Source of the DNA: Rhodoferax sp. | GTDB lineage: Bacteria > Pseudomonadota > Gammaproteobacteria > Burkholderiales > Burkholderiaceae_C | Reading direction: 5' to 3' | Length of the DNA: 64,000 nt | Assembly: GCA_008015235.1 (NCBI GenBank) | Contig: SSFF01000004.1 | Span: 1-64,000 of the forward strand | Shown: piece by piece, positions 18,245 through 27,747 of the stretch | Position numbering within the stretch: the stretch's first letter is position 1 | How the letters are laid out: each line of letters begins with the position of its first letter | Notes under the pieces: generated by a model | What the model was told of the DNA's origin: nothing | Database searches by the model: none | What the model saw: only the letters and a program-made list of their open reading frames with translations | Translations under genes and position numbers: made by a program

Positions 18245-18931
18245 GTGTCAACCGTACTTCTGGATTTGCAGCATCGCCTGAATTATCAGTTTGGCGATTT
18301 GAATCTGCTTCAAACTGCGTTGACCCACCGCAGTTTTTCCTCGGACCATTACGAGCGTCTCGAATTCTTAGGTGACGCCGTCTTGGATCTTTCTATTTCT
18401 GACATGTTGTACCAGCAGCTGAAAAGCTTGCCTGAAGGTGACTTGTCACGTATCCGTGCCAACCTGGTGCGCCAGGAAACCTTGCATCAAATTGCCATGG
18501 ACCTAGGTCTGCCTGCCTGCCTGCGTTTGGGGGAAGGTGAGACACGTTCAGGCGGCCAAAAGCGCCCCTCCATCCTGGCGGATGCGGTGGAGGCAGTGAT
18601 TGGAGCCGTCTATCTGGATGGTGGTTTTGACGTGGCACAACGCCTGGTGCAGCAGTTGTATCGCAACGTGGACATCAACCCGCAGATGCAGGCCATTGGC
18701 AAGGACGCCAAGACCGAATTGCAGGAGTGGTTGCAGGCGCGCAAAATGAAACTGCCGGTATACAGCGTTGTGGCTGTGCTCGGCGCAGCACACCAGCAAA
18801 ATTTTGATGTGGAGTGCAACATCGAGGCCCTTCAACTTGTCCAGCGCGGATTGGGTGGGTCGCGCCGTGCGGCGGAACAGTCAGCCGCTGCCGCCATGCT
18901 GCAACTCATTAAATCCAAGGCGCTTTCATGA
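18245..18931 (+). CDS. rnc: Ribonuclease III
   Basis: RNase III cuts double-stranded RNA, including the 16S/23S precursor. The 228-aa protein has the signature [13 protein letters not shown] with the metal ligands, a second acidic cluster [15 protein letters not shown], and a C-terminal dsRNA-binding domain (about 155-225) ending with [11 protein letters not shown]. The start is GTG 18245, one base after the DUF4845 stop, and the end overlaps era by ATGA. Confidence 0.97.
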   Translation: MSTVLLDLQHRLNYQFGDLNLLQTALTHRSFSSDHYERLEFLGDAVLDLSISDMLYQQLKSLPEGDLSRIRANLVRQETLHQIAMDLGLPACLRLGEGETRSGGQKRPSILADAVEAVIGAVYLDGGFDVAQRLVQQLYRNVDINPQMQAIGKDAKTELQEWLQARKMKLPVYSVVAVLGAAHQQNFDVECNIEALQLVQRGLGGSRRAAEQSAAAAMLQLIKSKALS

Positions 18932-19947
18932 AACAACCACCAAGCCCATCCACCGTACCCAGCCAAGAATTGCCTGATACCTCTCCAGATCTGGAAGGTA
19001 TGTTGAAAGCACTGGGCAAGCCGCAGGCCAGCGCGGTTCCTGCGGAGTCTCAGCACTGTGGTTTGGTCGCCATCGTGGGCAAGCCCAATGTGGGCAAATC
19101 GACACTTCTCAATGCGCTGGTAGGGCAGAAGATCAGCATCACCTCGCGCAAGGCGCAGACCACGCGGCACCGCATTACCGGCATGCGCACCGAGGGTGCC
19201 ACCCAGTTCGTGTTTGTCGACACACCTGGCTTTCAAACCCTGCACGGCAATGCGCTGAACAAATCCCTGAACAAGGCTGTGGTCGGTGCCGTGGCCGACG
19301 TGGACCTGGTGCTGTTCGTGGTGGAAGCCGGCAGCTTCACGCCGGGGGATGAGCGCGTGCTGAAGCTGATCGGCAAAGAGGTGCCGACCCTGTTGGTGGC
19401 CAACAAGCTCGACAACGTCAAGCTTCGCAGCGATATCGCCCCCTGGCTGCAAGGCATGCAGGCACGCCACCCGTTCCGCGAATTCGTGCCCATGTCGGCC
19501 AAGAATCCCAAGGATGTGGAGCGCTTGCTGGGCATTTGTGCCCCGTTCCTGCCGCAGCAGACCTGGTGGTACGACCAGGACGAGCTGACCGACCGCAGCG
19601 AGAAATTCCTGGCGGCGGAGCTGGTACGCGAAAAGCTCTTCCGTTTGACCGGGGACGAGTTGCCCTACACCTCCACGGTGGTGATCGACAAGTTCGAGGA
19701 AGAGCCGCCGCAACGCAAGGGCCAGAAGCGCTTGTTGCGCATTGCCGCCACCATTGTGGTGGAACGCGATGGGCACAAGGCCATGGTGATTGGCGACAAG
19801 GGCGAGCGCATCAAGCGTATCGGCATGGAAGCGCGCGTGGAGCTGGAAAAACTGGCCGATGCCAAGGTGTTCCTGGAGTTGTGGGTCAAGGTGCGGTCCG
19901 GTTGGGCCGACGACGAAGCCCGCGTGCGCAGCTTCGGCTACGAATGA
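18928..19947 (+). CDS. era: GTPase Era
   Basis: Era is an essential GTPase that binds the 3' end of 16S rRNA during 30S assembly. The 339-aa protein has an unusually long disordered lead of about 45 residues before G1 [10 protein letters not shown]3 DTPGF and G4 NKLD follow, and the C-terminal KH domain contains [13 protein letters not shown]. The start ATG overlaps the rnc stop; the length is about 40 residues more than E. coli Era because of the N-terminal extension. Confidence 0.97.
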   Translation: MKQPPSPSTVPSQELPDTSPDLEGMLKALGKPQASAVPAESQHCGLVAIVGKPNVGKSTLLNALVGQKISITSRKAQTTRHRITGMRTEGATQFVFVDTPGFQTLHGNALNKSLNKAVVGAVADVDLVLFVVEAGSFTPGDERVLKLIGKEVPTLLVANKLDNVKLRSDIAPWLQGMQARHPFREFVPMSAKNPKDVERLLGICAPFLPQQTWWYDQDELTDRSEKFLAAELVREKLFRLTGDELPYTSTVVIDKFEEEPPQRKGQKRLLRIAATIVVERDGHKAMVIGDKGERIKRIGMEARVELEKLADAKVFLELWVKVRSGWADDEARVRSFGYE

Positions 19948-19982
19948 CCTGCCATACCAGCGGCTCTGCTTCTCCTTGACTT

Positions 19983-20732
19983 GTGGCGACCAAGCGCATC
20001 AGCGATGAGCCAGCGTATGTGCTGCACCGCTACGACTGGAGCGAGTCCAGCCTGATTCTGGAAGTGTTCACGCGCCAGCACGGGCGCATTGCCCTGGTGG
20101 CCAAAGGCGCCAAGCGCCCGACTTCGGCTTTTCGCCCGGTCTTGCTGCCCTTGCAGCCCCTGCACTTGACCTATGGCGGCGACGCCGAAATCAAGACCCT
20201 GAAATCGGCTGAATGGCAGGGCGGCTACACCATGCCCATGGGGGACGCCCTCATGTCCGGCTACTACATCAATGAGCTGCTCTTGGGGCTCCTGGCACGC
20301 GACGACCCCCATCCCCGCTTGTTTGACCACTACGCCCAAACTGTGCACCTGGTGGCCAGCGAACACGGCGCTTTGCTGCAGGCTGCACTGCGCAGTTTTG
20401 AGCTGCTGCTGTTGTGCGAACTGGGGCTGCTGCCGCAGCTGAATGTGCAAACCCTGACCTATGCTGGACTCGACGACGAACAGTCCTATGTCCTTGCCCC
20501 CGAAGCTGGATTGCGCTGCAGTGGAGCACAGGACAAGCATGCACTTTCGGGCGCGCAGTGGGTGGCTTTGCAGAGAGCGCTCGACGCCGCAGCACCGTTT
20601 GCCGAATTGCTGACGCTGTGTGCCGAGGGCATGCCCGGACTCAAGCCGCAGCTGCGGCAGATGCTCCATTACCATTGCGGGGTGTCCAGCCTGCGTACGC
20701 GGCAATTGATGCTGGATGTGCAGAACCTGTAG
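19983..20732 (+). CDS. recO: DNA repair protein RecO
   Basis: RecO works with RecR to load RecA on SSB-coated DNA. The 249-aa protein has an N-terminal OB fold ([30 protein letters not shown]) and a helical domain with [11 protein letters not shown] and [11 protein letters not shown]. The zinc cysteines of some RecO proteins are not evident. GTG 19983 is the best start, since [15 protein letters not shown] aligns with the family. It lies between era and pdxJ, as in E. coli. Confidence 0.93.
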   Translation: MATKRISDEPAYVLHRYDWSESSLILEVFTRQHGRIALVAKGAKRPTSAFRPVLLPLQPLHLTYGGDAEIKTLKSAEWQGGYTMPMGDALMSGYYINELLLGLLARDDPHPRLFDHYAQTVHLVASEHGALLQAALRSFELLLLCELGLLPQLNVQTLTYAGLDDEQSYVLAPEAGLRCSGAQDKHALSGAQWVALQRALDAAAPFAELLTLCAEGMPGLKPQLRQMLHYHCGVSSLRTRQLMLDVQNL

Positions 20733-20773
20733 CCCGCAATTGAGGCGGTCCTGTTGAACGGAGTCCTTCACCC

Positions 20774-21538
20774 ATGACATTTCCCACCACCCACCTGTCG
20801 GTGAACCTGAACAAGGTCGCGCTGGTGCGCAACACCCGCCACCTCGGCATTCCCAGCGTAACGCGTGCCGCCGAGCTGTGTTTGCAGGCTGGTGCCGCCG
20901 GTATCACTGTGCACCCGCGTCCGGACGCACGCCATATCCGTTTGCAGGACGTTTTTGACCTTGCCCAGCTGCTGCGCCATTGGCCAGACCGCGAGTTCAA
21001 TATTGAGGGCAATCCCTTTCACAACCTGATGGATTGCGTGGAGGCGCTCAAGGCGAAGGGCCTGCCGGTGCATCAGGTGACTTTTGTGCCCGATAGCGAA
21101 GGGCAGTTCACCAGCGACCACGGCTGGTCGTTCCCACAGGATGCCGAGCGCCTGCGCCCCTTGGTGGCGCGCGCCAAAGCCCTGGGCTTGAGAGTTAGCC
21201 TGTTCATGGATGCAGAGACCTCGCCCATGGCGGCGGCCAAGGCGCTGGGGGCCGATCGGGTGGAGCTCTATACCGAACCCTATGCCGCAGCCTGGGGCAC
21301 GCCGGACCAGGATATGCAATTGCAGCGCTTTGCCGCCGCGGCCCAGGCCGCGTTGGACGCGGGCCTGGAAATCAATGCCGGCCATGACCTTAACCGCGAC
21401 AACTTGGCAGCCTTTGTGCAGCGCGTGCCGGGTGTGCTCGAGGTGTCGATTGGACATGCCCTGATTGCCGATGCGCTGGAGCTGGGGTATGCCAGCACCG
21501 TGCGCGCTTATCTCGACTGCCTGACAGCCACGGCATGA
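20774..21538 (+). CDS. pdxJ: Pyridoxine 5'-phosphate synthase
   Basis: PdxJ condenses 3-amino-2-oxopropyl phosphate with 1-deoxyxylulose 5-phosphate in vitamin B6 synthesis. The 254-aa TIM barrel shows [57 protein letters not shown] and INAGHDLN, all conserved. The end overlaps acpS by ATGA. Confidence 0.97.
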   Translation: MTFPTTHLSVNLNKVALVRNTRHLGIPSVTRAAELCLQAGAAGITVHPRPDARHIRLQDVFDLAQLLRHWPDREFNIEGNPFHNLMDCVEALKAKGLPVHQVTFVPDSEGQFTSDHGWSFPQDAERLRPLVARAKALGLRVSLFMDAETSPMAAAKALGADRVELYTEPYAAAWGTPDQDMQLQRFAAAAQAALDAGLEINAGHDLNRDNLAAFVQRVPGVLEVSIGHALIADALELGYASTVRAYLDCLTATA

Positions 21539-21945
21539 TCGTTGGCATTGGTACCGACATTTGCGATGTGCGCCGGGTGCAGGCCAGCCTGCAGCGCCAT
21601 GGCGAGCGATTTGCGCGCAAGGTGCTGAGTGCTGCTGAGTTTTCCCAATGGCAGGCGCGCAGTGCACGCTGGCCCGAGCGCGGTGTGCGTTATCTGGCGA
21701 CCCGCTTCAGTGCCAAGGAAGCTTTCAGCAAGGCCATCGGTCTGGGGATGCGCATGCCCATGACCTGGCGCTCCTGTGAAATTGCCAATCTACCCAGCGG
21801 CGCACCAGTGATCATCCTGCATGGTGCGCTCAAGGGCTGGTTTGAAGCCCGTGCCTACACGGCCCACATCAGTGTCACTGACGAAAGCGACTACGCAGCC
21901 AGTTTTTGTGTCGTGGAAGCGCGCCAGGTCCTGGCTAACGCCTGA
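21535..21945 (+). CDS. acpS: Holo-ACP synthase
   Basis: AcpS transfers 4'-phosphopantetheine from CoA to ACP. The 136-aa protein begins [15 protein letters not shown], with the metal-binding D8, and has [13 protein letters not shown] with the catalytic glutamate. Its substrate AcpP is encoded about 10 kb upstream. It ends the conserved lepA-acpS run; the nagZ gene often found next is not here. Confidence 0.96.
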   Translation: MIVGIGTDICDVRRVQASLQRHGERFARKVLSAAEFSQWQARSARWPERGVRYLATRFSAKEAFSKAIGLGMRMPMTWRSCEIANLPSGAPVIILHGALKGWFEARAYTAHISVTDESDYAASFCVVEARQVLANA

Positions 21946-21959
21946 ACCACATCCGGTTT

Positions 21960-22967
21960 TCAACCGAGCTGTTTTTCCAATTTGGCGATGGTCGCGCGCA
22001 AGGCCTGCTCGGTGTCTTCACGTTGCAGCATGGTGTCGTAGGCAATGGCGACGTTGCGGGAAAATATCTCCAGCAGTTCGCGTGCCAGTTGACCGACCGG
22101 CTCCGGAAACTCCATGTAGATGATGTTTTCACTGCCAATGCTGGTTTTGAAATAACCGATGTACAGCCGCTCACCGTAATGGCCGGTTTTCATGGCCAAG
22201 GCGTGTTCGATGGCTTGGTGGACATGCACCGGCAGGCTCGTCAGGCCGTCCCCCTCCATCAGTTGGGCGTAGGCATCGGTAGCGGCCAATACACGCAAGG
22301 CACCATTGCCGTTGTTGGCGGTGTAGGCTTCGATATGACTGGCGCACACGCCTTGTCCGTGCAAGTCCAGCACCTGGTTCACCTGTTCCAGTACGGCCGA
22401 GGCAAAACTGCGCAGTGAACGTGAATCGTAAATCTGGCTGATGGCTTCGATGGAGCGACGAAGGCCTTGGCGTGCGGACTCGATGCGCATCAGGTCGCGG
22501 TAGGCGCGCAGCCCGGCATAAAAAACCGTGATCAGGCGACGGCGTGTGAGGTCGGTCTTTTCCTTGTAATCATTGATATCGTAGTCTTTGATGACTTGCT
22601 CTTCGGGCGCCTGCCCAGGCTGTCCGGTGCGCAACACGATGCGTACGTTCAGGTTGCCGATGACTTCGCGGATTTGCTTGGCCAGATCCAGTCCGGCGGT
22701 TTCCGTCTCCATCACCACATCGAGCAGTATCAATGCAAATTCGTTGGGCTCGGACAGTACTTTGCGGGCTTCGTCGGCGCTGTAGCAGTGTGTGAACTGC
22801 AAAGGGCGACCGTCCATTTCAAAACCGGCCATGACCAGTTTGGTGACTTCGTGCACCGCCGGTTCGTCATCCACTATCAGGACCTGCCAGGGGCTTGCCG
22901 TGTGCAGGGCGGCACCGGAAGGAAGCTCGTCACTGAAAACCAGATCGTCCGACATGGGCAGGCTCAT
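21960..22967 (-). CDS. Orphan response regulator with DUF3369 domain
   Basis: From the ATG at 22967 the protein has 335 aa. The receiver domain (about 27-145) shows LIVDDEP, phospho-acceptor D83 in ILLDVVME, and the LRTGQ segment. After a short helical linker comes DUF3369 (about 165-310), a GAF-like sensor or partner-binding domain, with no DNA-binding or enzymatic output. A terminal coiled coil (about 310-335) ends the protein. No histidine kinase lies nearby, so its input is unknown. DUF3369 is often fused to HD-GYP or kinase modules, which suggests this is a stand-alone version that signals by protein contact. Confidence 0.85.
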   Translation of the reverse strand: MSLPMSDDLVFSDELPSGAALHTASPWQVLIVDDEPAVHEVTKLVMAGFEMDGRPLQFTHCYSADEARKVLSEPNEFALILLDVVMETETAGLDLAKQIREVIGNLNVRIVLRTGQPGQAPEEQVIKDYDINDYKEKTDLTRRRLITVFYAGLRAYRDLMRIESARQGLRRSIEAISQIYDSRSLRSFASAVLEQVNQVLDLHGQGVCASHIEAYTANNGNGALRVLAATDAYAQLMEGDGLTSLPVHVHQAIEHALAMKTGHYGERLYIGYFKTSIGSENIIYMEFPEPVGQLARELLEIFSRNVAIAYDTMLQREDTEQALRATIAKLEKQLG

Positions 22968-23063
22968 TGGAAGTAGGTTGAATACTGGGCACAGTCTAAC
23001 GGAACGCACCGGATTTGTGTCAGTGGTGGGGCACGCCGTTTGCTGGCCTACTACACTTGCCCC

Positions 23064-23804
23064 ATGCAATTGCAAGAGATACTCTACACCCAGGGCTTTG
23101 GTACCCGCCGCGTCTGTGCTGGTCTGATCCAGCAGGGTTATGTCCAAGTTTACCCATCAAATCCAGCGCTTCCCCCTGAAACCATTGACCAAGCAGCTAC
23201 AGAATTCGTAGCGGAAGGGCTGCGTTTTCGGGTCCAGGGCGTGGATTGGGAGTACTTTGATAAAGCCTACCTGATGCTGCACAAACCGGCAGGTACCGAG
23301 TGTTCGCAAAAACCCTCGACTTACCCCAGCGTCTACACCTTGCTGCCGCCCCCCTTGCGCCAGCGGCCTCAGAAAGCAGCGGTACAGGGCGTGCAGGCCG
23401 TGGGACGGCTGGACCAGGACACCACCGGTCTTCTGCTGATGACTGACGACGGCAAGTTCATCCACCGCATGAGCTCACCGCGCCACCATGTGCCCAAGGT
23501 GTACGAGGCGCGCCTCAAGCACCCGATCACGGCGACGATGGTGCAAAAACTGCTGGACGGTGTGGTGCTGGACGACGACCCCAAGCCCGTGCGCGCGGCG
23601 GCCTGCGAGGCCGTGGATGAACACCTGCTGCGCCTGACTTTGACGGAAGGCAAGTACCACCAGGTCAAGCGCATGGTGGCGGCCGTGAGCAACCGGGTCG
23701 AGGGCTTGCACCGCTCCCGTATTGGCGGTCTGTCCTTGCCATCGGATCTGGCCCCGGGCCAATGGCGCTGGTTGCGTGCCGCTGATCTGGAGCTGTTGGC
23801 ATGA
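23064..23804 (+). CDS. rsuA: 16S rRNA pseudouridine(516) synthase RsuA
   Basis: RsuA modifies U516 of 16S rRNA. From ATG 23064 the protein has 246 aa, with an N-terminal S4 domain and the catalytic motif GRLDQDTTG. It then has LLMTDDGKFIHRMSSPRHH, LTEGKYHQVKRM and LHRSRIGG, matching E. coli RsuA better than RluB/E/F. A longer start at 23040 is possible but adds only non-homologous residues. Codons near 23190-23214 contain a tail-like piece of the dispersed repeat. It overlaps the next gene by 4 nt. Confidence 0.9.
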   Translation: MQLQEILYTQGFGTRRVCAGLIQQGYVQVYPSNPALPPETIDQAATEFVAEGLRFRVQGVDWEYFDKAYLMLHKPAGTECSQKPSTYPSVYTLLPPPLRQRPQKAAVQGVQAVGRLDQDTTGLLLMTDDGKFIHRMSSPRHHVPKVYEARLKHPITATMVQKLLDGVVLDDDPKPVRAAACEAVDEHLLRLTLTEGKYHQVKRMVAAVSNRVEGLHRSRIGGLSLPSDLAPGQWRWLRAADLELLA

Positions 23805-24664
23805 CACTGGTGCTGGACGCCTTCTGGCGCGCGTTCGCCTATTGCCTGCACCCGCGGGTCATGCTGGCGTCTCTGGCACCGCTTTTTCTGATGGCCACAG
23901 GCTTGGGGCTACTGGGCTATTTCTTCTGGGAACCGGCCATCGATCAGGTGCGGATGGGTCTGGAAAATTTTGAGCTGCTGCACAGTGCCTGGGCTCTGCT
24001 GGAGCGCATAGGCATGGGAGGGCTCAAGGCTGTCTTGGCACCCATGCTGGTGATTCTGGTGGTGACGCCGGTGGTGGTGATTGGCTCCTTGCTTCTGGTC
24101 GCCCTGGTCATGACCCCCGCGCTGGTGCGCCTGGTGGCGGCCCGCCGTTTTCCGCACCTGGTGGCTTTGCAGGGGGCATCTTTCTGGCGCAGCGCACTGT
24201 GGTCCGTTGCCGTCAGTCTGGCGGCCCTCAGCGCTTGCCTGCTTACACTGCCCCTGTGGCTGTTGCCCCCTGTGGCCCTGGTGTTGCCGCCACTGATCTG
24301 GGGCTGGTTGACCGCCAAGGTCATGGCATTCGATGCCCTGGCCGAACATGCCAGCACCCAGGAGCGGCGCACCATTTTGCGCCAGCACGCCGTGCCACTG
24401 CTGGTCATCGGGGTGGTCTGTGGCTATCTTGGTGCAGCGCCCAGCCTGATCTGGTCGATGGGCATGATGGTCATCGTCTGGGCTCCGATACTGTTGCCGC
24501 TTTCAGTCTGGCTCTACACACTGGTGTTCGCATTTGCCTCGCTCTGGTTTGTGCACTATTGCCTGGCGGCGCTGGAGGCCCTGCGCATGCGCAGTCCCGT
24601 GGTGGTGGACAACGTGGCGCCTGTACTGGCTGGGCCAGCTACCGAACCCCCTGTGGAGCTTTGA
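23801..24664 (+). CDS. EI24/CysZ-like multi-pass membrane protein
   Basis: The 287-aa hydrophobic protein has about six membrane segments, with a broad hydrophobic pair near 80-115 and others near 20-45, 140-170, 200-220 and 225-255. AFDALAEHA and RRTILRQH in the middle match the EI24 domain family. E. coli CysZ of the same family takes up sulfate; no sulfur genes are next door, so the substrate here is open. It is coupled to rsuA and to the following gene by overlap or a 1-nt gap. Confidence 0.8.
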   Translation: MTLVLDAFWRAFAYCLHPRVMLASLAPLFLMATGLGLLGYFFWEPAIDQVRMGLENFELLHSAWALLERIGMGGLKAVLAPMLVILVVTPVVVIGSLLLVALVMTPALVRLVAARRFPHLVALQGASFWRSALWSVAVSLAALSACLLTLPLWLLPPVALVLPPLIWGWLTAKVMAFDALAEHASTQERRTILRQHAVPLLVIGVVCGYLGAAPSLIWSMGMMVIVWAPILLPLSVWLYTLVFAFASLWFVHYCLAALEALRMRSPVVVDNVAPVLAGPATEPPVEL

Positions 24665-24665
24665 C

Positions 24666-25472
24666 ATGCACTTTGGCCTCATCATCATTGGCGACGAAAT
24701 CCTCAGTGGCAAACGTGCTGACAAGCACCTGCAAAAAGCCATTGAACTGCTGGGTGCGCGCGGCTTGGCTGTGGCCTACGCGCACTATGTGGGCGACGAC
24801 CCGGAGCGCATTACGGCCACGCTGGCCACAGCCTTTCGCTCGGGCGACACGGTGTTCTCCTTCGGCGGCATCGGAGCCACACCGGACGACCATACCCGCC
24901 AATGTGCAGCACGGGCGCTGGGGGTGGAGATGGCCTTGCACCCGGAAGCGGCGGCCCTGATCCGTGAACGCATGCAGGACGTGGCGCGTGAGCAGGGACT
25001 GTCCTACGATCCGTACCGCGAAGACAACGTGCACCGGCTGAACATGGGCGTGTTTCCGGTAGGCGCGCGCATCATTCCCAACCCCTACAACAAGATTGCG
25101 GGCTTCAGCTGTGATGGTGCCCACGGTGGTGCGGTCCACTTTGTTCCGGGCTTTCCGGTCATGGCCCATCCCATGGTGGAGTGGGTGCTGGACACCCAGT
25201 ACCGCAACCACTTCCAGCGCGACCAGTGGGTGGAGCGTTCGGTGATCGTCTTTGGTGGCCTGGAAGCTACGCTGACGCCCTTGATGGAGCGCATCGAGCG
25301 CGAATTTCCGGTCAAAGTGTTCAGCCTGCCCAGCGTCGACCACCCCGACTATGGCCGCCATATCGAGCTGGGCGTCAAGGGTGCGCCATCGGCCGTGGCG
25401 CCGGGCTTTGCAGCCCTGCTGGAAGGGCTGCGCCAGGAAGGCGTACGTTTAGGCCCCGAATTGGTGCGTTAG
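24666..25472 (+). CDS. Molybdopterin-binding domain protein (MoaB/CinA N-terminal type)
   Basis: The 268-aa protein has a MoCF-biosynthesis fold in its first about 170 residues, with IIIGDEILSGKRAD, VGDDPERI and FSFGGIGATPDDHTRQ. A short C-terminal part follows, and there is no CinA deamidase domain. Homologues are annotated as competence/damage-inducible or molybdopterin-binding proteins, and the actual activity is unknown. NAD/FAD pyrophosphatase-like activity is known for some CinA N-terminal domains, which is only an analogy. Confidence 0.85.
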   Translation: MHFGLIIIGDEILSGKRADKHLQKAIELLGARGLAVAYAHYVGDDPERITATLATAFRSGDTVFSFGGIGATPDDHTRQCAARALGVEMALHPEAAALIRERMQDVAREQGLSYDPYREDNVHRLNMGVFPVGARIIPNPYNKIAGFSCDGAHGGAVHFVPGFPVMAHPMVEWVLDTQYRNHFQRDQWVERSVIVFGGLEATLTPLMERIEREFPVKVFSLPSVDHPDYGRHIELGVKGAPSAVAPGFAALLEGLRQEGVRLGPELVR

Positions 25473-25495
25473 CGCAATCAAACCAAATTGGTGCA

Positions 25496-25512
25496 TGCAC
25501 TGTAATTGTGCA
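25496..25512 (+). promoter_or_regulatory. NtrC-binding site upstream of glnA
   Basis: TGCAC-N7-GTGCA (17 bp) matches the enhancer sites of E. coli glnA in both arms and spacing. An overlapping half site TTGGTGCA lies at 25489-25495. The site is about 115-130 bp upstream of the sigma54 promoter at 25629, a normal enhancer distance. NtrC itself is encoded downstream at 28897. Confidence 0.8.
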
Positions 25513-25628
25513 TTCGGCGGATTTAGGGGCGCGACTTTATTTCCGTAAACGCCAGCCTCTGTCAGCTTTCTGCGGGCGCGGGCGGGGCAAAATGCTGGGG
25601 TTTTGCGAAAAACTGCGGACTGGGTGGC

Positions 25629-25646
25629 TTGGCATAGAAGCTGCTT
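25629..25646 (+). promoter_or_regulatory. sigma54 promoter of glnA
   Basis: TTGGCA and CTGCTT place GG (25631-25632) and GC (25643-25644) exactly 10 bp apart, as sigma54 requires. The start would lie near 25656, about 36 nt before the glnA ATG. Together with the NtrC box this predicts induction on nitrogen limitation. Confidence 0.75.
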
Positions 25647-25691
25647 AGTCATGGCACCAACCTTTCAACAACCGTGCAACAGGAGTACCAG

Positions 25692-27107
25692 ATGGCTAAG
25701 ACCGTCGCTGACGTAATGAAGATGGTGAATGAGAACGAAGTCAAGTTTGTTGACTTCCGTTTCACCGATACCCGCGGCAAGCAGCAGCACGTGACCGTGC
25801 CTGTGTCCCACTTTGACGAAGACAAGTTCTCCTCGGGCCACGCCTTCGATGGTTCTTCCATCGCCGGCTGGAAGGGTATTGAAGCATCCGACATGCTGTT
25901 GATGCCCGATCCCAACACCGCCAACATCGACCCCTTCTTCGAAGAAACCACCCTCATCATGAACTGTGATGTGGTGGAACCCGCCGACGGCAAGTCCTAT
26001 GACCGCGACCCCCGTTCCATCGCCAAGCGCGCCGAAGCCTACCTGAAGGCCTCCGGCATTGGTGACACCGCCTTCTTCGGTCCCGAACCCGAGTTCTTCC
26101 TGTTCGACGGCGTGCGTTGGAGCACCGAACCCAACAACACCTTCTACGAAGTCGAAGAGTACGAAGCACCCTGGAACACCGGTTCCAAGCTCGAAGGCGG
26201 CAACCGCGGCCACCGCCCCACCGTCAAGGGCGGCTACTTCCCCGTGCCCCCGGTTGACAGCACGCAAGACATGCGCGCCGAGATGTCCCTGATCCTCGAA
26301 TCCATGGGCATTCCGGTCGAAGTGTTCCACCACGAAGTGGCGGGCGCTGGCCAGAACGAAATCGGCACCAAGTTCTCCACCCTGGTGGAGCGCGCCGACT
26401 GGACCATGCTGCAGAAGTACGTGATCCAGAACGTGGCCAATGCCTACGGCAAGACCGCCACCTTCATGCCCAAGCCCTACCACGGTGACAACGGTTCCGG
26501 CATGCACGTGCACCAGTCCGTGTGGAAAGACGGCAAGAACCTGTTCGCTGGCGACGGCTATGCCGGTCTGTCGGACTTCGCCCTGTACTACATCGGCGGC
26601 ATCATCAAGCACGCACGTGCCCTGAACGCCATCACCAACCCCGGCACCAACAGCTACAAGCGCCTGGTTCCCCACTTCGAAGCGCCTGTGAAGCTGGCTT
26701 ACTCGGCCAAGAACCGTTCCGCTTCCATCCGCATTCCGTTTGTGGCGAACCCCAAGGGCCGTCGCGTGGAAGCTCGCTTCCCCGATCCACTGATGAACCC
26801 CTACCTGGGTTTTGCCGCTTTGCTGATGGCCGGTCTGGACGGCGTGGAAAACAAGATCCATCCGGGCGAAGCTGCCACCAAGGACCTGTACCATCTGCCT
26901 CCCGAGGAAGATAAACTGGTTCCCACCGTGTGCCACAGCCTGGACCAGGCGCTGGAACACCTGGACAAGGACCGTGCGTTCCTGACCAAGGGTGGCGTGT
27001 TCACCGACAGCATGATCGATGCCTACATCGAGCTGAAGATGACCGAAGTGACCCGCATGCGCATGTCGGTTCACCCCGCCGAGTACGACATGTACTTCTC
27101 CCTGTGA
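25692..27107 (+). CDS. glnA: Glutamine synthetase type I
   Basis: GlnA makes glutamine from glutamate, ammonia and ATP as a dodecamer. The 471-aa protein has [16 protein letters not shown] at the start and the metal-site segment [11 protein letters not shown]. The ATP-site motif [16 protein letters not shown] is given here as a landmark only, and [10 protein letters not shown] follows. The adenylylation loop [10 protein letters not shown] carries the target tyrosine, so activity should be controlled by GlnE. ATG 25692 follows AGGAG by six bases. It heads the nitrogen operon with ntrB and ntrC behind a terminator. Confidence 0.98.
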   Translation: MAKTVADVMKMVNENEVKFVDFRFTDTRGKQQHVTVPVSHFDEDKFSSGHAFDGSSIAGWKGIEASDMLLMPDPNTANIDPFFEETTLIMNCDVVEPADGKSYDRDPRSIAKRAEAYLKASGIGDTAFFGPEPEFFLFDGVRWSTEPNNTFYEVEEYEAPWNTGSKLEGGNRGHRPTVKGGYFPVPPVDSTQDMRAEMSLILESMGIPVEVFHHEVAGAGQNEIGTKFSTLVERADWTMLQKYVIQNVANAYGKTATFMPKPYHGDNGSGMHVHQSVWKDGKNLFAGDGYAGLSDFALYYIGGIIKHARALNAITNPGTNSYKRLVPHFEAPVKLAYSAKNRSASIRIPFVANPKGRRVEARFPDPLMNPYLGFAALLMAGLDGVENKIHPGEAATKDLYHLPPEEDKLVPTVCHSLDQALEHLDKDRAFLTKGGVFTDSMIDAYIELKMTEVTRMRMSVHPAEYDMYFSL

Positions 27108-27142
27108 TAGCACCCCCCCCTTGTGGGGTTTGTTACACACGC

Positions 27143-27170
27143 AAAGGACGGCCATGCCGTCCTTTTTTGT
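27143..27170 (+). terminator. Intrinsic terminator after glnA
   Basis: AAAGGACGGC and GCCGTCCTTT form a perfect stem with a CAT loop, followed by a run of T. A weaker CCCC/GGGG hairpin lies just before it at 27112-27127. The terminator separates glnA from the small secreted protein gene and ntrB-ntrC, so glnA can be expressed much more strongly than the regulators. Confidence 0.88.
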
Positions 27171-27234
27171 TTTTGCCACACAATGGCGTGTATTCCAGAC
27201 TATGCTGCATGGTATGGCACAGTTTTCAGGATTT

Positions 27235-27741
27235 ATGAAGCAGATTTATCTAGTGGTCGCGGCCCTGCTGTGGACGGGCTGTGCATTGGCGCAGGACCGC
27301 ATCTACCGCTGCGGCAACGAGTACACCAACACCATCACCGAAGCCCAGGCCAAGACCTGCAAGCTGGTGTCCGGTGGCAACATCACAGTGGTGCCGGGCG
27401 GACGTCCCAGTGCAGCGGCGAAACCTGCAGCGATGTCTCCGCCGTCTGCACCGCGCGTGGACAGCAACGACCAGCGCAGCAAGGACGCCGATGCGCGCTT
27501 CATCCTGGAGTCCGAGCTGAAAAAGGCCGAGGCACGCCATGCCGAACTGCTCAAGGAATACAACAACGGCGAGCCTGAGAAAATCGGGCCTGAAACGCGC
27601 AACCACCAGAAGTACCTGGACCGGGTGGCCGAGCTCAAGAAAAGCATTGAGCGCAACGAGAACGATATTGCCGGCATCAAGCGTGAACTGTCCAGAGTAG
27701 GTGGGGGTTCGGCCAACTACTCCGGCAGCACCAAGCCCTAG
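27235..27741 (+). CDS. Small secreted protein with DUF4124-like start and coiled coil
   Basis: The 168-aa protein has a signal peptide (MKQIYLVVAALLWTGCALA, cut before QD). A short DUF4124-like segment with two cysteines follows (DRIYRCGNEYTN...TCK), then an alanine/proline-rich linker and a charged helical coiled coil (about 80-150). It ends six bases before ntrB. The position between glnA and ntrB is known from other Burkholderiales. No function is known; it may be periplasmic and merely share the promoter. Confidence 0.78.
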   Translation: MKQIYLVVAALLWTGCALAQDRIYRCGNEYTNTITEAQAKTCKLVSGGNITVVPGGRPSAAAKPAAMSPPSAPRVDSNDQRSKDADARFILESELKKAEARHAELLKEYNNGEPEKIGPETRNHQKYLDRVAELKKSIERNENDIAGIKRELSRVGGGSANYSGSTKP

Positions 27742-27747
27742 GCCGCT

